Part shown: positions 22,601 through 33,879 of the stretch, in pieces
Layout of the letters: each line of letters starts with the position of its first letter
Position numbering within the stretch: the stretch's first letter is position 1
DNA from: Cherax quadricarinatus
Lineage: Eukaryota; Arthropoda; Malacostraca; Decapoda; Parastacidae
Length of the DNA stretch: 64,000 nucleotides
Reading direction: 5' to 3'
NCBI RefSeq assembly: GCF_038502225.1
Contig: NC_091323.1
Span: forward strand, 27,593,845 to 27,657,844
Program-made: the position numbers and the translations under genes
Notes under the pieces: model-generated
The model's database searches: none
The model's input: only the letters and a program-made list of their open reading frames with translations
What the model was told of the DNA's origin: nothing

Positions 22601-25600
22601 AAGGAGGGGTTTGGGATATTGGCAGTGTGGAGGGATATGTTGTGTATCTTTATATGTGTATGCTTCTGAACTGTTGTATTCTGAGCACCTCTGCAAAAGC
22701 AGTGATAATGTGTGAGTGTGGTGAAAGTGTTGAATGATGATGAAAGTATTTTCTTTTTGGGGATTTTCTTTCTTTTTTGGGTCACCCTGCCTCGGTGGGA
22801 GACGGCCGACTTGTTTAAAAAAAAAAAATTATCAAACACCAAAGTTTTACCATTTTCAGTTAACTTCTTTTGATTCATTAATATTTTATCGTCTTCAGGT
22901 AAATCAAAAGTGTCCAAGAGCAGTGATCCAGTAAATACAGACACTCAAGGCCATAAGGTTAAAGTGAAGTGGGTGCCAACGGAGGACTGGCCAGGGTATA
23001 CAGAGCAAGAAATCCACCAGTTATTTTATAAGGTATTTATATGTTTAGTCATGATTAATGTACATATTTTTATTTTATTTGGTGTGGGCATATGTCATAA
23101 GATAAAATTTTAATCTAGAACTATTTATTCCTACATTTTATCATAATTCCCAGTGAAATAAAAATTATATGCTCTTCTGTCACATCCTTCCCAACATCAA
23201 GGTTGGTGATCAAACAGTTATTTTACATTAGTTTTGCCAATTTTATATCATAATGATCATTACATGTTATGAGTGACACAATACTATAATTTTTTCATAG
23301 GCTTCCTTCAGTGGCAGAATGATAAATGTTACTGTTGAAACCTTAAGTTTACTCTAAAACTGCCCTCAAGTGTTGCACTTTGAGAAAAGGTGCTGTGTGA
23401 CCCTTATGGGTTTAGCACTTAGTTATGATTATAATAACAATTTGAAAAAATGTTTAATTATTTCCATAGAGGGAAGACAAGTTCAGTCACATCATTATCT
23501 GTATTTAATTAATGTATACATACTTGTATCTGGGCACCTCTGCAAAAACAGTGATTATGTATGAGTGAGGTTGAATGATGAAAGTATTTTCGTTTTGAGG
23601 ATTTTCTTTCTTTTTGGGTCACCCTGCCTAGGTGGGAGACGGCTGACTTGTTGAAAAAAAAAATGTTAAAGAAATAGAACTGAGCTACAATACATTATAT
23701 AATCATAAGAAATTTATTAATATTAAATCCATAGTTCTTAACCTATCTACTAAATAAATGTGAGCTCTCTGTACATGCATACAGTTTACATGCCATATAC
23801 AAAATATGGATGCATTAGATAGGAACTAAGAATAATAATTCATTTCAAATAATTTGTTTGAATTCTAGGTAGTAGGTTAGGTTGGTAGATAGCAACCGCC
23901 CAGGGAGGTACTACCGTCCTGCCAAATGAGTGTAAAACGAAAGCCTGTAATTGTTTTACATGATGGTAGGATTGCTGGTGTTCATTTTTCTGTCTCATAA
24001 ACATGCAAGGTTTCAGGTACGTCTTGCTACTTCTACTTACACTTAGGTCACACTACACATACATGTACAAGCATATATATACACACCCCTCTGGGTTTTC
24101 TACTATTTTCTTTCTAGTTCTTGTTCTTGTTTATTTCCTCTTATCTCCATGGAAAAGTGGAACAGAATTCTTCCTCCATAAGCCATGCGTGTTGCAAGAG
24201 GCAACTAAAATGCCGGGAGCAAGGGGCTAGTAACCCCTTCTCCTGTATGAATTACTAAATTTGAAAAGAGAAACTTTTGGTTTTCTTTTTGGGCCACCCT
24301 GCCTCGGTGGGATACCGCCGGTTTGTTGAAAGAAGAAGAATTTGTTTGAATATTTGCAATTGTCATAACTGCAGATCACTGTTCGTATGTAATTAATTGG
24401 TTCCACAGTATGTACTAGTATTGTAAGCACTTCATTAATTTTAAGATTAAAAATTCATTAAAAAAAAAATAAGCAAAAAAGAAAACAGTGGGTGCTCAGT
24501 TATTTAGAGTAATAGGAGCAGTGGGAATGTCCTTCATTACAACACTAAAAAATCTGGATAATTGATTGGCTTTTTTAGACCCATCTAAATGTGATATGAT
24601 TAGAGCATACAGTAGAACACTTATTTGTGTATGTATAGTTCAATCTTTTGCAAGAGAAATACATGTTTTATGAGAGGGAGAATATCCAGTATGTGAGGGA
24701 GGTAGTTACTCACAACATTTAGTGAGACTTCTGCACCAGCCTTTGTCGGGTGTGGACGTCTCTCTCTCTCGCCTGAGTATCAGTGACAAATTTCCCCCAT
24801 TCTCACTGGGATGCTTGTCCTCATCTATTTTGCCTGCCAGGCAGTCTACAGGAGGGGCACCTGTTCATCGGCTTACTTTTAGCCAGCTCCATTTTTTCCG
24901 CTCTGCGGATAATTCTTTATCGGTCTTTGCTGGGAAGCCAGTTACTGAACTCAGGTGGGAGTGTGGGTGTCCCTCTCTGCTGGGGCTTGGCAAGGTAGTC
25001 CACCGGATCTAATTGGAAACATGAGTTTCTGTCTCTGTTTACAAAAGAACTTTTGTTCCTTTTCTCTCATCGCCCAGCCTTGGGCAACAATTTTTCCTCG
25101 TACCATCGAGAAGTCTGACTTGATAAGGCTTATGCTGTCAGTGGCCCTGATAAACTCAACAAAGAAAGAAAGAACATTTAGTGAGCTGGAGTGTGTTACT
25201 ATCTCTGCAAAATATAAGTGCAGTAGCTCCCTATCATAGAGAAGCTGGAAATGAGGTAACAATACAGTTTTAATTTCTGCTTGACATGTAATAGGTGTTT
25301 TACTTTTTTATTTTTTTTTATTTTACAGTGGGGAGACATCAATGCTCTGGTGATGAAGCAGAAAACAAAAAAGGGAACAGCATTAATAGATTACAAGACT
25401 AAAACAGCAGCAGTAAGTAAAAATAAATTTGTAAATTTATGGGATTCTGGATTTGGGCTCAATCCATTGTGTAATAATGCAGTTCACATATATTGTCAAA
25501 AAACTGATTTAGTATAACTGCATTTACGTTTCATATTATTCGGCAAATTTTTGATGTAGCAGATCATTTATATCTTGATTATAGTTCATGTGGCAAGATG

Positions 25601-26154
25601 TTTACAAGTTAAGTGTTTCAGTAAAAATATTCTTGGAACTAAATGGAGAAGAAAAACACTTTGCAGAACAAGGTTTAATAGGGATAACATTTTTACTTTC
25701 TAAGATCTTTATGGTTTGTTAATGACATTTATAGATAAAAACATTGTACCAATAAGCTTGATCTGCAGTGTGTCTTTTCTTTACATAACATATTTCTACA
25801 GAGATGGAGGTAACTTTAATTTCTACAGAGTAATGCATGAAGCTAATTTCTGCAATAACATGTTATTTGACCAATATTTTTTTAAAATGAGTTCTTTTAT
25901 AAGCAAAACTTTTGTTCTAGGATATGGCAGTGCAATATGAAAAAGGTCAAGTTGGCAAACCTGTAGAAGTTTCACTCATTCAGGAGGCACCAGAAAAACG
26001 CAGCCATCCTAAACACAAGTCTGATAAGCAAACAGAATCTAAGCCTAAATCAAATTTAGATTATGAATCTATAGCAGCCATGAATCAGAGGCGGCAAGAG
26101 GAACGTAGAAGACTAATTGAAGAAATCATGAAAGAAGAAGGAATGATGAAATGA
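13666..26154 (+). CDS. DNAJC17: DNAJC17, J-domain/RRM spliceosome-associated co-chaperone (complete, 7 exons)
   Basis: Coding exons at 13666-13749, 15381-15501, 17591-17753, 18679-18779, 22899-23032, 25329-25412 and 25921-26154 total 921 nt, or 306 residues plus TGA; human DNAJC17 is of similar length. Every junction is AG/GT and keeps frame (phases 0, 1, 2, 1, 0, 0). The J domain is at about residues 8-75, starting [14 protein letters not shown], with HPD at 41-43 for Hsp70 stimulation. A charged coiled coil spans about 75-155. An RRM lies at about 175-248 ([20 protein letters not shown] as RNP1). The C-terminus [17 protein letters not shown] is the conserved end. DNAJC17 acts in the nucleus in pre-mRNA splicing. 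The introns hold many insertions but no exon is disrupted. Confidence 0.95.
14555..15110. mobile_element. LINE 3' UTR pieces in DNAJC17 intron 1
   Basis: 14555-14880 repeats the 'gctacagaaagggaggagag' ... 'aatggaaataagtcact' ... 'taaataaacttaattac' order seen at 8070-8240 and 7535-7690. 14881-14930 starts like an L2/CR1 3' end ('cctgcctagcataggcc'). 15106-14888 on the minus strand encodes a decayed RT C-terminus ([20 protein letters not shown]). Confidence 0.6.
15766..17205 (-). mobile_element. RTE-type LINE (subfamily 1), 5'-truncated, in DNAJC17 intron 2
   Basis: On the minus strand it runs from about 17205 (RT palm [19 protein letters not shown]) through the catalytic [13 protein letters not shown] block near 16780 and the C-terminal [15 protein letters not shown] region. 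It ends in the 3' UTR and a tail 'gccaccctgccttggtggga' plus A/T-rich end near 15770. Frameshifts at about 16560 and 16850 kill the frame. It is antisense to DNAJC17. The close relative at 44363-47428 shows the missing parts. Confidence 0.85.
19087..20040. mobile_element. piggyBac-like non-autonomous element, one end decayed
   Basis: Starts 'ttaaccctttcactgtcac' (TTAA plus CCCTTT terminus) and includes 'aaaatttgatggaaaattta' like the element at 20506. It reaches 'gacgtaggtctacatgaaag' near 20030, as in the right parts of such elements. I do not see a clean right terminus. Confidence 0.5.
20198..21595. mobile_element. TA-target MITE, split by a nested element
   Basis: The left end CAGCCTCTCCTCACTTA and the right end TAAGTGAGGAGAGGCTG are inverted repeats flanked by TA (20196-20197 and 21596-21597). 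Removing the nested element 20506-21577 and one TTAA leaves about 322 bp with a continuous right terminus (...ccatcattaagtgaggagag). Confidence 0.88.
20506..21577. mobile_element. piggyBac-like non-autonomous element nested in a MITE terminus
   Basis: A 1072-bp element bounded by TTAA at 20502-20505 and 21578-21581. The ends are TCCTTTGACTGTTTCAGG and AAAACAGTCAAAGGG, an inverted pair. The right part carries 'atacgtcagaaacattggct' and 'agacgtatttatacgtcg'. The longest frame (108 codons at 20695) does not resemble a transposase. Confidence 0.85.
21719..21764 (-). mobile_element. RTE-type LINE (subfamily 2) 3' tail, minus orientation
   Basis: 'ttttcaacaagtcggccgtc' and 'tcccaccga' are the inverse of the 3' end seen at about 22790-22820 and 43265-43305. 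Only about 45 bp are present. Confidence 0.7.
21872..22827 (+). mobile_element. RTE-type LINE (subfamily 2), 5'-truncated, with 11-bp target duplication, in DNAJC17 intron 4
   Basis: ATTATCAAACA at 21861-21871 is repeated at 22828-22838. Between them is the last part of the RT protein (21879-22485: [40 protein letters not shown]), the 3' UTR, and a tail with 'cctcggtgggagacggccga' then A's. One extra A near 21987 breaks the frame. It is in the same orientation as DNAJC17. Confidence 0.9.
23515..23668 (+). mobile_element. RTE-type LINE (subfamily 2) 3' tail in DNAJC17 intron 5
   Basis: 'gcacctctgcaaaaacagtg' through 'cctaggtgggagacggctga' plus A's repeats the 3' UTR end of the copies at 21872 and 39445. 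Confidence 0.8.
24080..24340 (+). mobile_element. Retroposon with RTE-like 3' tail
   Basis: The 3' end 'cctgcctcggtgggataccg' and 'ccggtttgttgaaag' followed by AAG units resembles RTE-family tails. The upstream 'gcatgcgtgttgcaagaggc'-like body (about 24185) is not RT coding. A non-autonomous RTE-driven element is likely. Confidence 0.55.
24727..25172 (+). mobile_element. 446-bp retroposed sequence with 13-bp target duplication and (AAAG)n tail, DNAJC17 intron 5
   Basis: AACATTTAGTGAG occurs at 24714-24726 and again at 25173-25185. The enclosed segment ends in 'aacaaagaaagaaag', a short-unit tail expected of target-primed reverse transcription. I recognise neither a tRNA head nor a coding frame, and saw no second copy in this window. 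The source RNA is unknown. Confidence 0.7.
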
Positions 26155-26204
26155 ACTGAAGACTCACCAGTAAAATTTTGCTTTGAAACATAAAATGATG
26201 TAGT

Positions 26205-26210
26205 AATAAA
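26205..26210 (+). promoter_or_regulatory. Likely DNAJC17 poly(A) signal
   Basis: AATAAA lies 51 bp after the TGA of DNAJC17, with further AATAAA-like overlap to 26214, in an AT-rich 3' end. Confidence 0.7.
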
Positions 26211-26299
26211 TAAATATTTGAGAAATATTTATCAAATTATTTTATAATACATGTATACTAATTTTATTCTAATTAATTTTTCATTTTCCTTGTTTGTCA

Positions 26300-28010
26300 T
26301 ATGTCAAAGAAACTCAACATCCATAAGGAAGGTGCATAGGGTTAGCACCTCTCCATAATTATGATACTATAAGTAAGAAGAGGCAGAGAGAGAAAAAGTA
26401 ATAATTACTATGAACCTTCAAGGAAGACACCTCAATGTTAGTGAAGAGTTCTTGTTCTAAAACCCTCAAATGAGGTTCCTTGATGCTGGTGAGGGGATTT
26501 TGATCTAGGGAATTGGATCTGCTCCAGTTCTCTGAATTGAGCCTGAATAACTTCCATCACCCCCCACCCCCCACCCACCCATATGTGCACTCCCCCATGA
26601 TTATATAATCTTGTTCTAAAGAGTTTGAGTTTCCCTTTACTTCCTTAGATCAAACCTGATTACCTTCCATTCCCCAGGTGTGATGATCCTTCTGGGTTTG
26701 GCACTTCATAAGGAATGGCAAGAAGTTTTCTGTTTGTGAAAGACTTGTAGGCAAGAGTTATCCTTCCCTTCCATTTGGAACAAACCTCACATGATCTTAG
26801 CTCTTGCTTTTCACATAATAATTGGATAAAATCCAATGACCTCCTTCCCTAGGCTCAATAGGGCTCCTAAGATTTTGACTTTCTACATACATCTAATAAT
26901 TATAATTACCCTTGGAAAGGATTTATTAAAAATGGACATTTGAACACAGTCCAGGCCCAATAGGTACTTTTAAGTAATTGCATGGAGCAAGTTGTAACAC
27001 ATTTAAAATATAATTTCTTAAAGGAAAGTTTCTTAATGTTAGTTGGCTTAGCGCTTCTTTTTGATTATAATAATAATAATCTTAATGTTAGTGAGGGTCT
27101 CTTGATCCAAGGGGTTGGATCTATTGAACCTGAATGCCTCCCATGTGCTATATGACCCCTACAGGTTTAGTGCTTCCTTGTGATTAAAATGGAAAATTCA
27201 CCTATTCTCCCTTGGAGCTAGTATAATTGTCTTCCATTCCCCAGGTGCTATATGACCCCTGGCTGTATAGCCCTTGTGGCTTAGCGCTTCTTTGTGATTA
27301 TAATAATAATATATGACCCCTGCAAGTCTAGCACTCCTCCGTGAATTCCAAGGACAGACCTACCCTCCCTTTCCTTGGGTCAAATCTGAATGCCTCCCAT
27401 TCTAGCAGGCAATATACAACTCCTATGAATTTAGAACTTCCCCGAGAATGTAATGATATTCTCATCCAGGAAGAGCGTCCTGCTCAATCTCTTTGAGGAG
27501 AGGTGGGGGATTCCTTTGTGCAGAAGAACTCATGATTCAGGTAACGAACTACCCTCCTTTCCTTGGATTAAGCCTGATTGCCTTTCATTCCCCAGGCTCT
27601 ATGTGATATCAGTGGGTTTAGTGCTAATGAACATAATGGTAATTATATATTCAATTTTATTTACTTGTATGTGAAATATAGTCTATTAACCTGCTACAAC
27701 CTACCCACTCATGGTCTACCCAACCTTCACCCCTCAAGGAAGGTGCCTTAGTTCCAGCAAGGAACTAATGATTAAAGGCAATGGATGTATAACTCTTGGT
27801 CAATGTAATAGTGAAGAGCTTTTAATCCATGGAATTGGAGCTACCTTTTTCCTTGGAAAAAACTGTTGATTACCTCTCATTCTCCAAGTGCTGTATAACC
27901 CTTTGCTGTATAATCCTCCGGGTTTAGTGCATCCCCCTTGATTATAATAATAATAATGTATAACCCTTTTGGGTTTAATGCTTAACTTTATTATTGTATA
28001 CTTACCTTCT
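26300..28010 (+). repeat. Cluster of short interspersed repeats with 'ttgattataataataat' ends
   Basis: Several diverged copies of one unit, reading 'aaggaaggttccttgatgct'-like, 'aattggatct', 'ctgaatgcctccca', 'ggtttagtgcttccttgtga', and ending in TAATAATAAT. They lie at about 26420-26600, 27080-27190, 27240-27310, 27350-27430, 27540-27640, 27730-27960. The unit recurs at 33880-34110, 50260-50480, 56625-56740 and 58060-58210. It is likely a SINE-like retroposon that repeatedly hit its own neighbourhood. No genes seen. Confidence 0.6.
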
Positions 28011-28029
28011 TTGTTACACCAAATCCAGT

Positions 28030-31000
28030 CATTCCTGGAGTGGAACCACAGTCGATGGCCTCCACTCCAAACCAACAGATACAGATACTAATGCCGGAAA
28101 AAAAATCCCCCCCCAGTACCAACAATACCACCAGTCCGATAACATTCTTCTTTGCAAATATACAGGGTCTAAAGCCAGCAACAAACAACAAAATACCTTT
28201 CATCCGTGGACTGCTTGCAGAGGCAAAGGCAATGTTCGCGGCTTTCACTGAGACCCACATAAAGGATCACTTGGACAACGAAATATGGATCCCAGGTTAC
28301 AACCTATACAGATGTGACAGAGTGAACAGGCAAAAGGGGGGGGGGTTGGCCTGTACATTGCAGAGTCACTTGTTTGCACAGAACTGCTTAATGCCTCAAA
28401 TGACGTAGTGGAAGTTTTAGCAGTAAGGGTCGAGAACCAAAACCTAGTCATTGTGGTAGTCTACAAGCCTCCGGATGCAACATCCCAGCAATTCCAGGAA
28501 CAGCTGTTAAAAACTGACCACTGTCTGGAAAATCTTCCAGCTCCTGCACCCAACATCTTGCTCCTGGGGGATTTCAACTTAAGGCACCTAAAATGGAGGA
28601 ATATAGCAAATAATATTGTTGCAGTAATAACACCAGGAGGCAGCTCTGATGAAAACTCACACACACGAGCTTTTAAATCTCTGCACAAAATTCAATTTAA
28701 ACCAGCAAATAATAGAGCCTACTAGACTGGAGAATACACTAGACCTCATCTTCACTAACAATGATGATCTGATAAGAAATGTCACCATATCAAAAACAAT
28801 ATACTCAGATCACAACATAATTGAGGTTCAGACATGTATGCGTGGAGCCCCAGACCGACAAAATGAGACTAGTCACGAGGGAGCATTCACCAAATTCAAC
28901 TTCAATAACAAAAACATAAAGTGGGACCAAGTAAACCAAGTCCTAACCGATATAAGCTGGGAAGATACACTAAGCAACACAGACCCAAACTTATGCCTAG
29001 AACAGATTAACTCGGTGGCACTCGATGTATGCACAAGGCTTATTCCTCTAAGAAAAAGGAGGAGTAGATGTAAAATAGAAAGAGACAGGCGCTCCCTTTA
29101 CAGGCGACGGAAAAGAATAACAGAGCGGCTAAAAGAGGTCAATATATCTGAAATGCGCAGGGAGACACTGGTCAGAGAAATAGCAAGCATCGAACTTAAG
29201 CTAAAAGAATCCTTTAGGAGTCAGGAATCGCGGGAAGAACTAAAAGCCATAAATTAAATCGAAAGAAACCCAAAGTATTTCTTCTCCTATGCCAAATCAA
29301 AATCGAGAACAACGTCCAGTATTGGGCCCCTACTTAAACAAGATGGGTCCTACACAGATGACAGCAAGGAAATGAGTGAGCTACTCAAGTCCCAATATGA
29401 CTCAGTTTTTAGCAAGCCGCTAACCAGACTGAGAGTCGAAGATCAAAATGAATTTTTTATGAGAGAGCCACAAAATTTGATTAACACAAGCCTATCTGAT
29501 GTTATCCTGACGCCAAATGACTTCAAACAGGCGATAAATGACATGCCCATGCACTCTGCCCCAGGGCCAGACTCATGGAACTCTGTGTTCATCAAGAACT
29601 GCAAGAAGCCCCTATCACGAGCCTTTTCCATCCTATGGAGAGGGAGCATGGACACGGGGGTCGTCCCTCAGTTACTAAAAACAACAGACATAGCCCCACT
29701 CCACAAAGAGGGCAGTAAAGCAACAGCAAAGAACTACAGACCAATAGCACTAACATCCCATATCATAAAAATCTTTGAAAGGGTCCTAAGAAGCAAGATC
29801 ACCACCCATCTAGAAACCCATCAGTTACACAACCCAGGGCAACATGGGTTTAGAACAGGTCGCTCCTGTCTGTCTCAACTACTGGATCACTACGACAAGG
29901 TCCTAAATGCACTAGAAGACAAAAAGAATGCAGATGTAATATATAGACTTTGCAAAAGCCTTCGACAAGTGTGACCATGGCGTAATAGCGCACAAAATGC
30001 GTGCTAAAGGAATAACAGGAAAAGTCGGTCGATGGATCTATAATTTCCTCACTAACAGAACACAGAGAGTAGTCGTCAACAGAGTAAAGTCCGAGGCAGC
30101 TACGGTGAAAAGCTCTGTTCCACAAGGCACAGTACTAGCTCCCATCTTGTTCCTCATCCTCATATCCGACATAGACAAGGATGTCAGCCACAGCACCGTG
30201 TCTTCCTTTGCAGATGACACCCGAATCTGCATGACAGTGTCTTCCATTGCAGACACTGCAAGGCTCCAGGCAGACATCAACCAAATCTTTCAGTGGGCTG
30301 CAGAAAACAATATGAAGTTCAACGATGAGAAATTTCAATTACTCAGATATGGTAAACATGAGGAAATTAAATCTTCATCAGAGTACAAAACAAATTCTGG
30401 CCACAAAATAGAGCGAAACACCAACGTCAAAGACCTGGGAGTGATTATGTCGGAGGATCTCACCTTCAAGGACCATAACATTGTATCAATCGCATCTGCT
30501 AGAAAAATGACAGGATGGATAATGAGAACCTTCAAAACTAGGGAGGCCAAGCCCATGATGACACTCTTCAGGTCACTTGTTCTATCTAGGCTGGAATATT
30601 GCTGCACTCTAACAGCACCTTTCAAGGCAGGTGAAATTGCCGACCTAGAAATGTACAGAGAACTTTCACGGCGCGCATAACGGAAATAAAACACCTCAAT
30701 TACTGGGAGCGCTTGAGGTTTCTAAACCTGTATTCCCTGGAACGCAGGAGGGAGAGATACATGATTATATACACCTGGAAAATCCTAGAGGGACTAGTAC
30801 CGAACTTGCACACGAAAATCACTCACTACGAAAGCAAAAGACTTGGCAGACGATGCACCATCCCCCCAATGAAAAGCAGGGGTGTCACTAGCACGTTAAG
30901 AGACCATACAATAAGTGTCAGGGGCCCGAGACTGTTCAACTGCCTCCCAGCACACATAAGGGGGATTACCAACAGACCCCTGGCAGTCTTCAAGCTGGCA

Positions 31001-31180
31001 CTGGACAAGCACCTAAAGTCAGTTCCTGATCAGCCGGGCTGTGGCTCGTACGTTGGTTTGCGTGCAGCCAGCAGCAACAGCCTGGTTGATCAGGCGCTGA
31101 TCCACCAGGAGGCCTGGTCACAGACCGGGCCGCGGGGGCGTTGACCCCCGAAACCCTCTCCAGGTAAACTCCAGGTAACC
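28030..31180 (+). mobile_element. Family A LINE (CR1-supergroup-like), long but decayed copy
   Basis: Frames in order: 28040-28408 (start of endonuclease, FANIQGLKP, AAFTETHIKD), 28408-28725 (YKPPD, LLGDFN), 28649-29257 (SDHN, basic linker), 29372-29974 (RT fingers, YRPIALTS), 29997-30680 (VPQGTVLAP, FADDTRIC), 30713-31144 (C-terminus). At least four frame breaks: a G-run slip near 28335, one near 28700, a one-base loss near 29944 in the palm segment, and one near 30650, plus an in-frame TAA near 29256. The catalytic residues themselves survive. The common 3' end is 'tctccaggtaaactccagg'. Confidence 0.88.
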
Positions 31181-31209
31181 CTTGTGGGTTAAGCCCTTAT
31201 TTATGATTA

Positions 31210-32227
31210 TAGTGGAACCTTGGTTTTCGTTTTTAATTCATTCCAGAGAGTCTGATGAAAACCAAACTCAACGAAAACTAAAGGAATATTTCCCATAAGA
31301 AATAATGTAAATCCAATTACATCCATTCCAGACACCAAAAATATTAACAAAAAATACATTTTATAGAGAATAACTATAGTTTTACATACATAAAACAATG
31401 AGAAATAAATATAAAGCACTAATTTTAATGGATAAATGAACATTTATCCATTAAAATTGAAAACTCTTGTTGGTGTATGGAAGATGGGGAGGAGGGGAGA
31501 GGGAGGAGAGTTTATTTTTTGGAAGGGGAATCCTCTTCCATAAGGACTTCAGGTATCAAGTCCCTACCCGGGGTTACTTCCCTTCTTTGTCTTTTACTGG
31601 CACTAGGACCAGCTTTACAGTCACTGTACCCCTGTCGCGGAAAAAAAATCTGTCTGTCGCCTACACAACACTCTCCCACTGTTTTTCACTGATCCACACC
31701 AACAACAACTTCTCAAAATCTTCGATTGTTTACGATCTCTGTTTCATTAGCACTGCTGACTCCTTTTGCTACATCAGGTTCCTTGATTTCTTTTTTCTTC
31801 ACCAGGATGGAACTGATCATTGATGAGGACTTCCCATACATCCTGGCGAGATCGACCACATGTATGCCACTTTCGTACTGTTTGTCACCTCCTTTATCAA
31901 AGGGCTGGCACCTAAAACTTTTTTTGGCCCCATGGTGGCTTATTTAGCAGTCACACTCAATAAACAAGCACAAAAATCAATCGATTATTACAAAATGTTT
32001 CATACGAACGCACAGGGTAATGTTCACTTGACAAGAAGCAAAGCCAGACTAACTCAGAATGCGTGCATGGGATGCTTTGTGTGGGCATGGGCACGCAGAC
32101 ACTTTCGGTACGACAGATGAAAACCAAGGTGATGAACGAAAACTGGGACTATTTTGACGAAAAAAGTCGTCGAAAACCAAATTCGACGAAAACCAGGGCA
32201 AATGAAAACCAAGGTACTTTATGTACT
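31210..32227. mobile_element. Tigger/mariner-like non-autonomous TIR element
   Basis: The left end AGTGGAACCTTGGTTTTCG and the right end with GAAAACCAAGGTAC are inverted. Subterminal 'cgaaaacca' motifs repeat on both sides. 31470-31620 is the reverse complement of 5440-5570 in the related element at 4938-5815. No transposase frame was found; the 118-codon frame at 31467 is not recognisable. Confidence 0.72.
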
Positions 32228-32439
32228 ATATTATAAGATAGGACGCAATCCTTTTTAGACACAGCCGCAGAAATATTTTTCGTAGAACATATACTATATT
32301 GTTTTATTTGCATTATAATTTAAACTACAGTAGTATCACTTGCCCAGTTACTAATTATGTTTTTTTTTATTTTAATATCTTAGAAATTAACCTGTACCTT
32401 CTATTTTTAAGTTCCTACTAGTACTAAATAAATAAATAT

Positions 32440-32755
32440 AAATATACGTATCTTTATTTCTACAAGTACATGTACAAGGTCTACAGGCATAGCTGACATC
32501 AATGACACACTGCTATATAGAAAGGCCCTTGTTATGCTGTCATTTCGGGCAAATTAGGTCAGTTTTGTCCCAGGATGCGACCCACACCAGTCAACTAACA
32601 TCCAGGTACCCATTTTATACTGATGGGTGAACATGGACAACAGGTGTCTTATGGTAACACATCCTTAAGTTTTCCAGCCGTACCGGGGATTCGGTCTCCG
32701 GACCTCGGTGTGTGAGTTCAGTGCGCTAGTGATCGAGCTACGAGACAACAGACCC
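32440..32755 (-). mobile_element. tRNA-derived SINE, complete-looking, minus orientation
   Basis: On the minus strand: a tRNA-like head 'gtagctcgatcactagcgca' (about 32745), a core with 'gggtacctggatgttagttg', 'gacctaatttgcccgaaatg', and the 3' end 'gtacatgtacttgtagaaat' then 'aaagatacgtatattta'. It acts as a full-length reference for the other copies at 13065 and 32925. Confidence 0.78.
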
Positions 32756-32924
32756 TTGGAGAAAAAATGAATTAAAAATAAAACTAAATTTTAAGTAATG
32801 TACAGTATAGTCTCAAAATTTGCCCGAGATGCTATGCATTTTATGGGCCTTGAAATTATTATGTCCTGTGCAGTAGTGCTAAAATACAGACTGGTATTTG
32901 TACTTATATTTGAAAAACATTAGT

Positions 32925-33865
32925 ACGTGTTTCCTTAAGACAATTGCTGTCCATGTTTACCTATCAGTAAAATAAGTACCTAGGTGTTAATTATCTGGTG
33001 GTGGGTCTCATCCTGGGGACAAAACTGACCTAATTTGCGGGAAATGCTCTGCATAACATATACAGTAGTATGTTATTGATGTCAGCTAGGTTGATATACC
33101 TTGTGTGGAAAATTGCATTTATCTGAATGTAACTAATTATGTACATAACAGTAAATGATAACAAAGATAATTATTATTTATCAATGTTACATAGACAAGT
33201 AGGAATTTGGGACACCTAGGTCGCAAAAAAATGTCCCCCTTCGATACCTACCACTGTCATAACCACAAGTTGCTCTGGACCTATTAATTAAATGAAATAT
33301 ACATACACCAGGAATACTGGTAAATATATAAATTTGTGGACTGTATATTAATAATAAAGGTTATATATACACACAATTACATAACAGAAGGAAAATATAT
33401 CTTAATATCACTCACCAATTTGACTGGAGATTAATGTGTATCATACTCAGAAAACCTCACTCTAACTAAATCTATGAAAATAATGCTGGCCAGAATTACA
33501 CACAAATCTAGAGAGCTTATCTGAGGTTCCTGGAGCTGTCTTGTCCAGTCGTCTGATATCTCAAGTTATGCAGGAATGCACATCCACCAATTTTGCCTCA
33601 TATTTGAGAGATGTCAACACAATTTTAACCTCTAGAGCACGAAAAATTCTTCCCATTATACCAACGTTTGTACAAAATTCAAAACCAAGATGGCGAGTCT
33701 CGTCTGCCCAGACGCAGGCTTTCCGTTTTCTATGACATAAATATTATTAAATACAGTATGGCCATCTATTTACATATAAATACTGAATTTCTGGAAAATA
33801 TGTACAGTATTTTCCACACCTTGTACATGTACTTGTAGAAATAAAGATTATAATTATTATTATTA
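32925..33865 (+). mobile_element. SINE split by a solo LTR
   Basis: 32925-33103 carries the SINE core and part of the 3' region up to 'gatataccttg'. 33819-33865 resumes with 'ccttgtacatgtacttgtag' and the AAAGATTATAATTATT tail. The intervening 715 bp are a solo LTR, and CCTTG is duplicated at the junctions. Confidence 0.85.
33104..33818. mobile_element. Solo LTR, copy 1, with 5-bp target duplication
   Basis: It begins TGTGGAAAATTGCA and ends GTATTTTCCACA (TG...CA ends inside a 10-bp terminal inverted repeat). It is flanked by CCTTG at 33099-33103 and 33819-33823. A second copy of the same 0.7-kb unit lies inverted at 37771-38466 with its own 5-bp duplication. TG/CA ends, 5-bp duplication and no internal coding region point to an LTR retrotransposon reduced by LTR-LTR recombination. 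The family is not identified. Confidence 0.82.
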
Positions 33866-33879
33866 TGAGGAAGGTGCCG

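Noticed and set aside
33104..33818. TIR DNA transposon with 5-bp target
   Set aside because: TG...CA ends with 5-bp duplication and no transposase fit a solo LTR better, though the 10-bp inverted ends leave the alternative open.
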